From Candidatus Pacearchaeota archaeon (lineage in GTDB: Archaea; Nanoarchaeota; Nanoarchaeia; Pacearchaeales; GW2011-AR1), in contig NZER01000396.1 in assembly GCA_002690445.1 (NCBI GenBank), positions 1 through 6,340 of the forward strand: a stretch of DNA of 6,340 bases, written 5' to 3'. Position numbers and translations under genes: made by a program. Below the pieces are notes generated by a model. That model did not search any database and had not been told where the DNA came from. It worked only from the letters and a program-made list of their open reading frames with translations. The stretch's first letter is position 1, and each line of letters opens with the position of its first letter. Positions 1 through 6,087 of the stretch are shown piece by piece.

Positions 1-252
1 CATAATTCGGTCGAAGATAGACCGGCCCTTATCCTCTCTTTGGGCCGGAGCCCGCGAAGTAGGCGTGGGGACGGGAGCAGGCCTAGGCGCCGGGGCAGGC
101 CTAGGCGCCGGGGTAGGCCTAGGCGCTGGGGTAGCAACAGGAGCGGGACCAGGGGATGGCGGGGGTCTCGGAGTAGGGGGTTTGAACCGTAGGGCCTTAC
201 GGTCTTCTACGAAGGACTCAGCTACCGACTGTCCCCAGGGTACTGTGGCCAC
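1..252 (-). CDS. proline-rich protein, partial at window edge (GTG start, or continuation of the 256-579 gene)
   Basis: A reading frame begins at GTG (252-250) and stays open for exactly 84 codons to the window edge, so the C-terminus is missing. Residues 1-24 are mixed in composition (it begins VATVPWGQSVAESF). Residues 25-65 are very rich in Pro and Ala, with APRP repeats, and a charged stretch (QREDKGRSIFDRI) follows. It lies in the same frame as the 107-residue gene immediately upstream: the TAA of that gene is followed by one CCC codon and then this GTG. No Shine-Dalgarno sequence precedes the GTG; the upstream minus-strand bases are pyrimidine-rich (TTCCTCCTGGG). It may therefore be the 3' half of a gene broken by a stop, a readthrough extension, or an independent gene translated by coupling. 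The other two minus-strand frames both hit stops soon after position 252, although one reopens from about 206. Function unknown; a Pro/Ala linker is typical of many structural proteins. Confidence 0.5.
   Translation of the reverse strand, partial: MATVPWGQSVAESFVEDRKALRFKPPTPRPPPSPGPAPVATPAPRPTPAPRPAPAPRPAPVPTPTSRAPAQREDKGRSIFDRIM
77..130 (-). repeat. three tandem 18-bp repeats encoding a Pro/Ala/Arg hexapeptide
   Basis: Three contiguous 18-bp units lie at 77-94, 95-112 and 113-130. The first two are identical (plus strand GCAGGCCTAGGCGCCGGG) and the third differs at two positions. Eighteen bases is a whole number of codons, so copy-number change keeps the frame. On the minus strand each unit encodes a hexapeptide built on PAPRP. 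This is a coding low-complexity repeat, not a mobile element. Confidence 0.85.
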
Positions 253-255
253 GGG

Positions 256-579
256 TTAAAACCCAGGAGGAATACGGAATGATCCTGGAGGGGCGAACCG
301 AACGTTAGTGCTGCCACCACGTTGTGACGGGCCTAGACGCGCATATTCTGTCCAGAACGGGTATTCGTTGAGAAAGTCGATACTCTTTATGTTCGGGGGC
401 AAGCCCTGGGCCGCCAGCCGTGCCTGGGCCGTCTCCCAGTCCCCGAACACACGGGCCTCTGCGCTCGGCTGGCGGAAATAGTCCAGATAGCTAGGCGAAC
501 CCGTCTGTGGACGGGCCATTTGGTACTGGAGGCTGGGATCGTCCTCAAACCACCAGCGCCAGGGGTTGTCTACGTCCAT
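256..579 (-). CDS. hypothetical protein, 107 residues, downstream of the paralogue pair
   Basis: I do not recognise this protein. It begins MDVDNPWRWWFEDDPSL, is rich in aromatic residues (several Trp, Tyr and Phe) and ends in a Pro/Gly-rich tail (PPGSFRIPPGF). Residues 71-88 hold a patch of conserved appearance, FLNEYPFWTEYARLGPSQ, followed by RGG. No signal peptide or membrane segment is visible. The gene starts 42 bases after the stop of the 195-residue gene and is read in the same direction, so it probably belongs to the same late operon. The ATG at 579 has no good Shine-Dalgarno sequence at normal spacing; a G-run (GGGGG) sits about 30 bases upstream, and an in-frame TAG between the two genes rules out a longer frame. 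After the TAA stop at 258-256 the frame is open again for at least 84 codons, so the mature product could be longer than annotated. Position suggests a virion or assembly protein, but that is inference. Confidence 0.75.
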   Translation of the reverse strand: MDVDNPWRWWFEDDPSLQYQMARPQTGSPSYLDYFRQPSAEARVFGDWETAQARLAAQGLPPNIKSIDFLNEYPFWTEYARLGPSQRGGSTNVRFAPPGSFRIPPGF

Positions 580-621
580 TATGGTATCTGGGAAGTTTGG
601 GATTGTAGCCCCCTATCAGTC

Positions 622-1209
622 CTAGGTATATGTTAGGCCGAGTAGGTCTTTGAGGTCATACTTGTTGGCAAGCCAATTCAGGAACCCTAGCTCCCCGGCC
701 TCGGTTCCCGCGGTTCCCCCTCCTGCAACCGCCCGCTCAAATAGACCTTGCTCTACACCTCCTGCAATCCGTTGTGCGAAACGATTGGCCGCACCTCGAC
801 TCGTAGCACCCCGTAACGCAAGACGCATTAGGTCGGCAGCATCCTCGGATGTTACATCGGCAGGCATCATTCCAACATCGCCGCCCCAGGTAGGCATGAA
901 TCCCACACCCTTTTCCTGTCTACCGCCACGACCGAGACCAAGAAGACCCCCAAGGACATCCTGTGCCCCTGAGTAGATCGAGCCGGGATCATCTCTAAAG
1001 CCCCGTGCACTTGTGGTGCCAAAGAACTTCTCTTGCTCTGGGACGAGAGATCCTGTCTCAAGACCGAACCGACTTCTAACGTCGAATAGTCGTTGTAGCG
1101 GATCAAAGAGCCCTGCCTGATACCGCTGTGCGGGAGTTCGGTATTGGTCGCCTAGGAGTCCAAGGCTCTGTAGATACCGTGTTCTGGGGCTTTGTGCTTG
1201 CATTGTCAT
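622..1209 (-). CDS. hypothetical late protein, 195 residues, paralogue of the C-terminal half of the 393-residue gene
   Basis: Function is not recognised. Residues 9-192 align along their length with residues 210-392 of the neighbouring 393-residue protein, at roughly 40% identity by eye. Shared blocks are YQAGLF-x-PL-x-RLF near residue 30, VPE-x-E-x-FFG near 56, DP-x-SIY near 74, P-x-W-x-GD near 106, TSRGxAxRFA near 136, and a C-terminal FL-x-W-(x)4-KY-x-L-x-x-LLG. The protein is mostly predicted to be soluble and helical, with a Gly-rich stretch around residues 87-98 and another around 163-172. No signal peptide or membrane helix is seen. The ATG at 1209 has an excellent GGAGGT six bases upstream; a second in-frame ATG at 1203 is less well spaced. 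It ends in TAG. Being a tandem paralogue just below the portal gene, it is probably a virion-associated or head-assembly protein (inference). Confidence 0.88.
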   Translation of the reverse strand: MTMQAQSPRTRYLQSLGLLGDQYRTPAQRYQAGLFDPLQRLFDVRSRFGLETGSLVPEQEKFFGTTSARGFRDDPGSIYSGAQDVLGGLLGLGRGGRQEKGVGFMPTWGGDVGMMPADVTSEDAADLMRLALRGATSRGAANRFAQRIAGGVEQGLFERAVAGGGTAGTEAGELGFLNWLANKYDLKDLLGLTYT

Positions 1210-1215
1210 ATCAAT

Positions 1216-1221
1216 ACCTCC
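1216..1221 (-). promoter_or_regulatory. ribosome binding site of the 195-residue gene
   Basis: Minus-strand GGAGGT lies six bases before the ATG at 1209 and twelve before the ATG at 1203. This decides for the first ATG and indicates bacterial-type initiation. Confidence 0.8.
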
Positions 1222-1238
1222 GTTTTGTCTATCTTACC

Positions 1239-2420
1239 CTACACACCTAGTAGGCTACCTAGGTTGTACTTATCACGTATCCATTCCAAAAACGGCTGCT
1301 CCGTTAATCCAGCCGCCGTGGCCTCCTCATGTAGAGACTGCTCTATGCCAAGTTCACCTTCGTCACCCGGCCTCCTCTTCAGGCGTGAGGCAAAGCGATC
1401 GGCCGTTCCACGACTTGTCTTGCTTCGGAGTGCCATGTGAAATAAATCCGCCATCTGTTGGTTTGAAATGTCAGCAGCAGTCTGCCCAAAATCACCATCC
1501 CACTCAGGGGTAAAAGTTACCCCTGATATTCGCCGGCGCTCTTTCCCTAGATTGAGCAACTGGGCTAGAAGATCGCGGGACTGCTCGTAGATACTCTTAG
1601 GATCTCTGGCAAACTCTGCGCCCCTACCAAAGAAGGTCTCTTCTTCTGGGACCGTATCTCCTAGCGCAATACCGAATAGGTCTTTCAACTCGAAAAGACG
1701 ATTTAGAGGATTGAATAGACCGGCCTGATACATCTCATACGGATCTTTTGGGCCACGTCCTCCTTGTCCTATGCTTGAAAGGAACCTCGTGCGTCGGCTA
1801 AATGCTCCTATAGGGTCATCTTCACCAATACCAATGATGTCATCTTCTTCAGCATCTTCACCCCACATTGCGATGTACTCAGTGGACCCGACAGCTGTTC
1901 CCGTTATCCTGGCCCATTCTGATGCCGTTATATCTTCATCTTCTCTAGACCAGCCGTCGGCGACCAGGCCGTCTACCTGCTCTGGCCGTACTTGTATTCG
2001 GTATAGGTTCGAGGGGTTATCTCTCCACTCGCTACCGGGGTTTTGCATCCATACTAAACCTGCAAAACTGGTTTTCCGCCGCGGAGGTGGAGCCCCTGGT
2101 TTCTCCGCCGCCTCCTCCTCCGCCGCCTCCTCCGCCGCCTCCGCCGCCGCCTCCTCCGCCACCTCGTCCGCTGCCTCCTCCTCCTCTGCCTCTACAGGCT
2201 GGCCGCTGTCTCCCGGATCGAGGCCGAGCAGAGTTCGGGTATAACTTTCCCGGGCTCCCGGATCTACGCCACTACCTGGCTGCCGTAGGAGGTGCTTGAT
2301 AGCCTCGTAGGCTGTCCAGTATCCGATCTGGCCATCGTGGTACAAGTCGGCCATATGGCTCGGCGACGTTGGGGGCGCCGCTTGTTGTTCAAGCCATTCT
2401 ATTTCTTCTTGAGTAGGCAT
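1239..2420 (-). CDS. hypothetical late protein, 393 residues, with Ala/Glu tract and a duplicated C-terminal domain
   Basis: No known family is recognised. Visible layout: an N-terminal region (residues 1-75) with mixed helices; an acidic low-complexity tract (about 76-107) of almost only Ala and Glu; a short Pro/basic hinge (KPGAPPPRRK, 107-116); a compact middle segment (about 117-185, with VWMQNPGSEWRDNPSNLY); a second acidic linker (WGEDAEEDD onward, 186-203); and a C-terminal domain (about 210-393) shared with the adjacent 195-residue protein. No signal peptide, membrane helix or catalytic motif is evident. The ATG at 2420 follows the portal TAG by four bases and has GAGGT six bases upstream, so it is translated directly after the portal. 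The stop is TAG. An acidic, helix-forming protein straight after the portal could act as a scaffold or a portal/head accessory protein, but nothing in the sequence proves this. Confidence 0.9.
   Translation of the reverse strand: MPTQEEIEWLEQQAAPPTSPSHMADLYHDGQIGYWTAYEAIKHLLRQPGSGVDPGARESYTRTLLGLDPGDSGQPVEAEEEEAADEVAEEAAAEAAEEAAEEEAAEKPGAPPPRRKTSFAGLVWMQNPGSEWRDNPSNLYRIQVRPEQVDGLVADGWSREDEDITASEWARITGTAVGSTEYIAMWGEDAEEDDIIGIGEDDPIGAFSRRTRFLSSIGQGGRGPKDPYEMYQAGLFNPLNRLFELKDLFGIALGDTVPEEETFFGRGAEFARDPKSIYEQSRDLLAQLLNLGKERRRISGVTFTPEWDGDFGQTAADISNQQMADLFHMALRSKTSRGTADRFASRLKRRPGDEGELGIEQSLHEEATAAGLTEQPFLEWIRDKYNLGSLLGV
2100..2195 (-). repeat. Ala/Glu codon-repeat tract (imperfect GCN/GAR triplets)
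   Basis: About 32 codons of almost pure Ala and Glu, read as irregular GCG/GCC and GAG/GAA triplets on the minus strand. On the plus strand it appears as CCG/CCT triplets, which create a spurious polyproline frame. It encodes an acidic segment likely to form an extended helix between the N-terminal and middle parts of the 393-residue protein. Confidence 0.85.
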
Positions 2421-2424
2421 CTAT

Positions 2425-4491
2425 CTACCTCGGCTGTACCGGCTGTACCGGCGGACCACCCGGTGGACCACCCTGCGGAACGCCCTGTGGTCCACCCTGC
2501 GGGCCGACCTGCTGCCCACCCGGTGGGCCACCCGGCGGGCCACCCTGTGGACCAGCCTGCGGGCCGACCTGCGGGCCGACCTGCGGGCCACCCTGCGGAC
2601 CAGCCTGGGTCGGGGGCGCGAACGCTTGTGCAAAGGCTCTGGCAACGTCCTCACGGCCCGCCTCTATGAGTATGCGGGCGATCTGCACCGCGACTTCTAC
2701 CGGTAGTTTCTGCCTGGCTTCAACCGCACGCATGAATACCTCTGCCAACTCTTCCTGACCGGTCTGCTCCAATATTCCAAGGACAGCGACAATCATCTGC
2801 TGTGCCTCGGGAGGAATGGGCGGCGCCGCACCATTCTGGCCCTCTGGCCCACCCTGTTGCGGCCCTCCTGGGGGCTGTCCGGCCTGGGCCTGTTGCCCGA
2901 GCTTCTCTACCACGTCGGCGGCGTCGTCGTCTCCCTGCTCCCGAAGGGCAGCAACGAGCTGGGCCTGCATGACGGCGGGGTGAGACCTCCCCATCTCGGC
3001 CAACACCTTCTGCTCCTCCGAATGGGGATCACGTATCTTCATAATGTCGGCCCGTGCCGTCTCGTTGGACAGTAGTTGCTGCCCGTCGCGCCGGGTAGTG
3101 GCCTGCAACGACATCAGTATCTCCGACTCCTGATCCCTTGGCAACCTTGGCTCGACCGAAACAGAGACCATCCACCCTTTGTCGATGGACGAAGGCTTGA
3201 TCTGGGTACTGAAGAAGGGAGCATCATGCTCGAATCCCTGGAACCCACTTATGGTCGAAGACTTGTCGATCTTCGTGGCGTACTGGCTCAGTATCTCCTC
3301 GCAGAGCCATAGGTATCCGTTCGCAAGCAGGTCGGTGCGGGGGTTGTATATCGAACGTGTTGCGTCCGTGAGAATTGCCAGAGCACGGCCCGACATAGGG
3401 TCGTTTATCCCGCCATAGGCCAGGGGGTAGGGCAGGGTGGACTGCTCTATGTCTCGGTCGAATATTCCCAGCAAGGCCCCTGTAGACTCGGGAGGCGAGG
3501 GAACCTGAAGCGGGTATATCTTCTCTTTGCCGAACCTGATCTTGATAGCCCGCCAGAACCGGAACGGGTCTCCCTTGATCTCCTCGAATCCGTCCTCGCT
3601 CTCGTGGACCAGGCTGCCCACCATTGCCCGTTCGTGCATGTCCATAAGACGGGACACATGCTTGTTTCTCGGCTCGTATATCTCTCGAACGGACTGGAAG
3701 ACAGAGTCACCCATAGCCTCGAAGGTCGAGTTTGGATCGGAGCCTATGGAGCCAGACTGAGAAACGTCCGCGTCCCGTGATACCGTAGGCATTGAGCCAA
3801 CAGACCCGATGAACACGGGAGTGTGGTCGAGCCCATGAGGCCTGGGCTCCTTGATCCAGTCTTCCTGGACTATAACGGCGTTGTCAGTCTTGTCGAAGAT
3901 GTCGATCTTGCGAACCAACTTCTCGTTGGTCTCGATCTTGACACCCCACTCATCCTCGATAGATGCCGGGCTGACCCAGGTGGTGTATGCGCCCCACAAC
4001 AGGCCGTTTGTACCCGTCTCCCACGTCATATGCAATGGGTCCCAGGGCATCGCGTCGAAGACAACATTCTCTTCGCCGTCAGGGATATAAACCAGGCACC
4101 GAATACCCAGCCAGCCCCTGGCCCTGACATACCATCCTGCACTAGAACGGAAACGGGGCTCTCCAATATTACGCAGGCGACGGTCTATATCGTTTAGAGC
4201 ACCGAAAAGCAGCAATTCGCCGGTCGAGGCCGAATCCTTGCTCTCCTGGTCTGCGGATTCAGGAAGATTTATAGCTATCTGAAGCTCGGCCCGGTTGAGG
4301 CCGTCACCAACTTTGTCGAAAAAATTACGGGGGGCCGGAGAAGTATAGGCGTTATATCCCTTACGCTCTGGTTCGTAGGGAACGAGGTTGATTAGATCGT
4401 AGTCCGCCTCAAACCGGGTGCGTAGCAGCCTCATATCGGCCTGGCGGTCGCTAACGGCCTGTATTACGTCACCAGGGGTGTCGAAGATCAT
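2425..4491 (-). CDS. portal protein with a repeat-bearing, Gly/Pro/Gln-rich C-terminal extension
   Basis: Portal proteins form the dodecameric ring at one head vertex through which DNA enters and leaves and on which the terminase docks. The call rests on position directly after terminase, length (688 residues) and fold-like features. These are an N-terminal helical region (PGDVIQAVSDRQADMRLLRTRFEADYD), the FDAMPWDPLHMTWE segment (residues 145-158) resembling the portal wing region, a long middle part with helices near 262-300, the YGGINDPMSGRALAILTDA segment (359-377), and the following helix NPRTDLLANGYLWLCEEIL (383-401). From about 500 on, the protein departs from a usual portal core. It has three helix-Gly-helix repeats (512-531, 570-589, 604-623), a first Gly/Gln/Pro linker (532-560), and a GPQ/GGP-rich tail (629-681). 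Its ATG overlaps the terminase TGA as ATGA, implying translational coupling; the nearest purine-rich site, AGGGAG, is set rather far upstream. It ends in TAG. Confidence 0.85.
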   Translation of the reverse strand: MIFDTPGDVIQAVSDRQADMRLLRTRFEADYDLINLVPYEPERKGYNAYTSPAPRNFFDKVGDGLNRAELQIAINLPESADQESKDSASTGELLLFGALNDIDRRLRNIGEPRFRSSAGWYVRARGWLGIRCLVYIPDGEENVVFDAMPWDPLHMTWETGTNGLLWGAYTTWVSPASIEDEWGVKIETNEKLVRKIDIFDKTDNAVIVQEDWIKEPRPHGLDHTPVFIGSVGSMPTVSRDADVSQSGSIGSDPNSTFEAMGDSVFQSVREIYEPRNKHVSRLMDMHERAMVGSLVHESEDGFEEIKGDPFRFWRAIKIRFGKEKIYPLQVPSPPESTGALLGIFDRDIEQSTLPYPLAYGGINDPMSGRALAILTDATRSIYNPRTDLLANGYLWLCEEILSQYATKIDKSSTISGFQGFEHDAPFFSTQIKPSSIDKGWMVSVSVEPRLPRDQESEILMSLQATTRRDGQQLLSNETARADIMKIRDPHSEEQKVLAEMGRSHPAVMQAQLVAALREQGDDDAADVVEKLGQQAQAGQPPGGPQQGGPEGQNGAAPPIPPEAQQMIVAVLGILEQTGQEELAEVFMRAVEARQKLPVEVAVQIARILIEAGREDVARAFAQAFAPPTQAGPQGGPQVGPQVGPQAGPQGGPPGGPPGGQQVGPQGGPQGVPQGGPPGGPPVQPVQPR
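2427..2431 (-). promoter_or_regulatory. ribosome binding site of the 393-residue gene
   Basis: Minus-strand GAGGT lies six bases before the ATG at 2420 and touches the portal TAG stop (2427-2425). This suggests that portal termination and initiation of the next gene are coupled. Confidence 0.65.
2449..2610 (-). repeat. GPQ/GGP-encoding repeat forming the portal C-terminal tail
   Basis: Degenerate in-frame repeats of 9-12 bases encode residues 629-681 of the portal protein: GPQ, VGPQ and GGPP units with variations. The plus strand shows recurring GCGGGCC/GACCTGC and GGTGGGCCACC segments. The tail is expected to be disordered. The unit length keeps the frame, so copy number may vary between relatives. 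Confidence 0.85.
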
Positions 4492-5804
4492 AGGCGGGCG
4501 GGCTCCCTTGGATCGTCTGTAAACTCATAGACTCGCGCAAAGGACCGTCTATTTGGGTCTGTATCGGCTCGGAATCCGGTAAACAGGTATCTTTCTGCGT
4601 CCATAAGATGGAATGCGGACTTATTGGCGATCTTGAGTGTAGGCTCGTAATGCTCGTCTAGTTCTCTACTATATGTGAGTTTTTCGTCCAGGTAAAGTCC
4701 AACGTCATCGAAAACCATTAGTTTGTTCAGCCTATGCCAGCCATAGACACGATTTATGCCTACCTCTACCTCGTACTCACTGGGCTCCATTATCGGCCAT
4801 CCAGCGGCGGTAAAGGCATCACGCCATCCCTGTTCGGCTCGGGCGCCCCCTACACGCCTAACGATATTCTCGTTCTTGGATAGGTCCTTCCATTTAGCGG
4901 CGTGCTCGAAGGCAGACAGATTTCCGGCCCGATAGTCTCTATAGCAGTACCACAGCCCTGTGGCCGGGTCTTCCGCATACCAGACGGCTGCGGTGTTCTG
5001 GGGTCCAAAGTCATGCCCAACGTACCGAGGCCAGTCTGGATTGAGCTTAAATCGGCGTATTTTGCACACATCCTCATCGAAGGCATCATATATCAGACCC
5101 GCGGGGCGGTCATACATCCCACGATAGAAAAGGTTGAACTTCCACTGTGGCATGGACCGTTTGGCCCTCTGGTACTCCCTTTCTGGAAAAGCCGGGTTCT
5201 CAATGGAATCTCCCTGGATAACGTCGAAGTCCGGGTCACCGTCCTTCCACCGGTCGTACACCTCTGTCTTGAGCCACCCCATCCCGTAAAGGGTAGTAGT
5301 TATCAGAATACGCCCTTCATGTATCGATAACCGCCTAAGTACAGCGTCCCAGGTCTGCCGACGGAACTGGTTCTGGCCCGCTTCGTCCAGCCATGCCGCC
5401 TTTGCGGTCGCAGACTCGATCTGCTCTGGATTGGTGGCCGAACCAAAGATTACTCGCGTTTCATCGTCATGGAACTGAAATACCTTGGTAGCCTCGTGCC
5501 ACGTCCCAAGATGGTAGATATCCCTGAATACCGATAGGAACTCCGGCAACATCTTGAGATTGAGCAACGGGAACGTGGCAGATATGGCCAGATAATCCCC
5601 CGGCCCCTTCTCCAATATCTCTCGGTGCAACCAGTGAGGCCCAAAGGACGTCTTCCCACCCTGCGTCCCCATCAACATCACCACAAACCGCCTCGTAGCC
5701 TCCCATACCCGCGTTTGGACGGAATGGAAGTTAAGAGACATCGTCCTACCCTCTATCTTCAGAAACTCAGGCCTAGTAGTAGTCGTCATGCGCTGGTAAA
5801 CCAC
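4488..5804 (-). CDS. terL: terminase large subunit (packaging ATPase/nuclease)
   Basis: This is the motor that cuts concatemeric DNA and pumps it into the prohead through the portal. Numbering from the GTG at 5804 (438 residues): a Q-like motif FHSVQTRVW (26-34); Walker A GTQGGKTS (46-53, Lys51); Walker B AAWLDEAGQ (136-144, Asp140/Glu141); and a coupling motif ILITTTLYGMGW (166-177). The nuclease domain has VGHDFG (Asp265), a middle acidic region around EQGWRDAF (323-330), and a final HLMDAERYLFTGF (399-411, Asp402), as in RNase H-like terminase nucleases. The length is typical. The start is uncertain: GTG 5804 lies 14 bases after the upstream gene but has a poor ribosome site; ATG 5789 (MTTTTRPEF) has none; ATG 5741 (residue 22) has GAGGGT six bases upstream. 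The FLKIEG segment before the Q motif resembles usual terminase N-termini, which favours a longer form. It ends in TGA overlapping the portal ATG. Confidence 0.95.
   Translation of the reverse strand: MVYQRMTTTTRPEFLKIEGRTMSLNFHSVQTRVWEATRRFVVMLMGTQGGKTSFGPHWLHREILEKGPGDYLAISATFPLLNLKMLPEFLSVFRDIYHLGTWHEATKVFQFHDDETRVIFGSATNPEQIESATAKAAWLDEAGQNQFRRQTWDAVLRRLSIHEGRILITTTLYGMGWLKTEVYDRWKDGDPDFDVIQGDSIENPAFPEREYQRAKRSMPQWKFNLFYRGMYDRPAGLIYDAFDEDVCKIRRFKLNPDWPRYVGHDFGPQNTAAVWYAEDPATGLWYCYRDYRAGNLSAFEHAAKWKDLSKNENIVRRVGGARAEQGWRDAFTAAGWPIMEPSEYEVEVGINRVYGWHRLNKLMVFDDVGLYLDEKLTYSRELDEHYEPTLKIANKSAFHLMDAERYLFTGFRADTDPNRRSFARVYEFTDDPREPARL
5748..5753 (-). promoter_or_regulatory. possible ribosome binding site for an internal terL start
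   Basis: Minus-strand GAGGGT stands six bases before an in-frame ATG at 5741. This is the same spacing as the sites of the 393- and 195-residue genes. It supports a 417-residue terminase beginning MSLNFHSVQ, either as the true start or as a second start. Confidence 0.4.
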
Positions 5805-5818
5805 TCAACTTCTAAGGG

Positions 5819-6070
5819 TCATTCTAGACGCATCCCGGCGTCGTAGGCTTCATCGATATCAGTCCTGGCCGACTTATTAAGCTCAAGGACATTGAGATAG
5901 GCAATGATCGCCTCCTTGTATGGCTTCAGGAGCCCCACAAGCTCTTCAATCGGTGATCCCTCTACTCCCGTGATGACGAGAACCCCCGCATCGACCGCAT
6001 AGGTCATCCCAGCACTCCCCATAAGCCATATGAGCGCTAGAGCGTCATTTGCCTGCTTATCAACGTTCAC
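5819..6070 (-). CDS. small protein resembling a TubC-type N-terminal docking domain
   Basis: The 83-residue product has the pattern of TubC-type docking domains, known from the N-termini of some polyketide/peptide synthetases and also as small stand-alone proteins. A first helix (about 8-18, DALALIWLMGS) leads into an AG-M-x-Y-x-V-D-x-G-x-L-x-I hairpin (20-34). A loop containing EGSP (37-40) follows, then a helix with LLKPYKEAIIAYL (47-59), where the K-E-A-I-I-x-x-L ending is characteristic. A charged tail (60-83) lies beyond the domain. These similarities were judged by eye only. It starts at GTG 6070 with no clear Shine-Dalgarno. The ATG at 6007 has GGGGAG nearby but would remove the first helix. 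It sits 14 bases before terL, where a small terminase subunit often lies, but no DNA-binding helix-turn-helix is evident. Its role in the phage is unknown; mediating a protein-protein contact is a reasonable inference. It ends in TGA. Confidence 0.7.
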   Translation of the reverse strand: MNVDKQANDALALIWLMGSAGMTYAVDAGVLVITGVEGSPIEELVGLLKPYKEAIIAYLNVLELNKSARTDIDEAYDAGMRLE

Positions 6071-6087
6071 TGACCCAGTATTGACTT

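Noticed and set aside
65..259. Plus-strand Gly/Ala-rich frame (GLGAGAG repeats)
   Set aside because: It arises from the 18-bp repeat read antisense. All other genes are on the minus strand and no ribosome site precedes it.
256..579. The 107-residue protein as a third member of the paralogue family, from its FLNEYPFWTEY patch
   Set aside because: The likeness to the terminal FL-x-W-(x)4-KY motif is limited to a few residues, and the other shared blocks are absent.
867..1106. Minus-strand 79-residue frame inside the 195-residue gene
   Set aside because: The covering gene is supported by a paralogue in the correct frame and a strong ribosome site; this frame is an overlapping shadow.
2087..2299. 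Plus-strand frame with a long polyproline run
   Set aside because: It is the complement of the Ala/Glu triplet tract in the minus-strand 393-residue gene, which has a ribosome site, a paralogue and proper spacing. The polyproline frame has none of these.
2421..2654. Minus-strand Arg/His/Val-rich frame overlapping the portal tail
   Set aside because: Its repeats (ARRVAHRV-like) are the GPQ/GGP repeat of the portal read in another frame. It has no independent ribosome site and its basic composition is a frame artefact.
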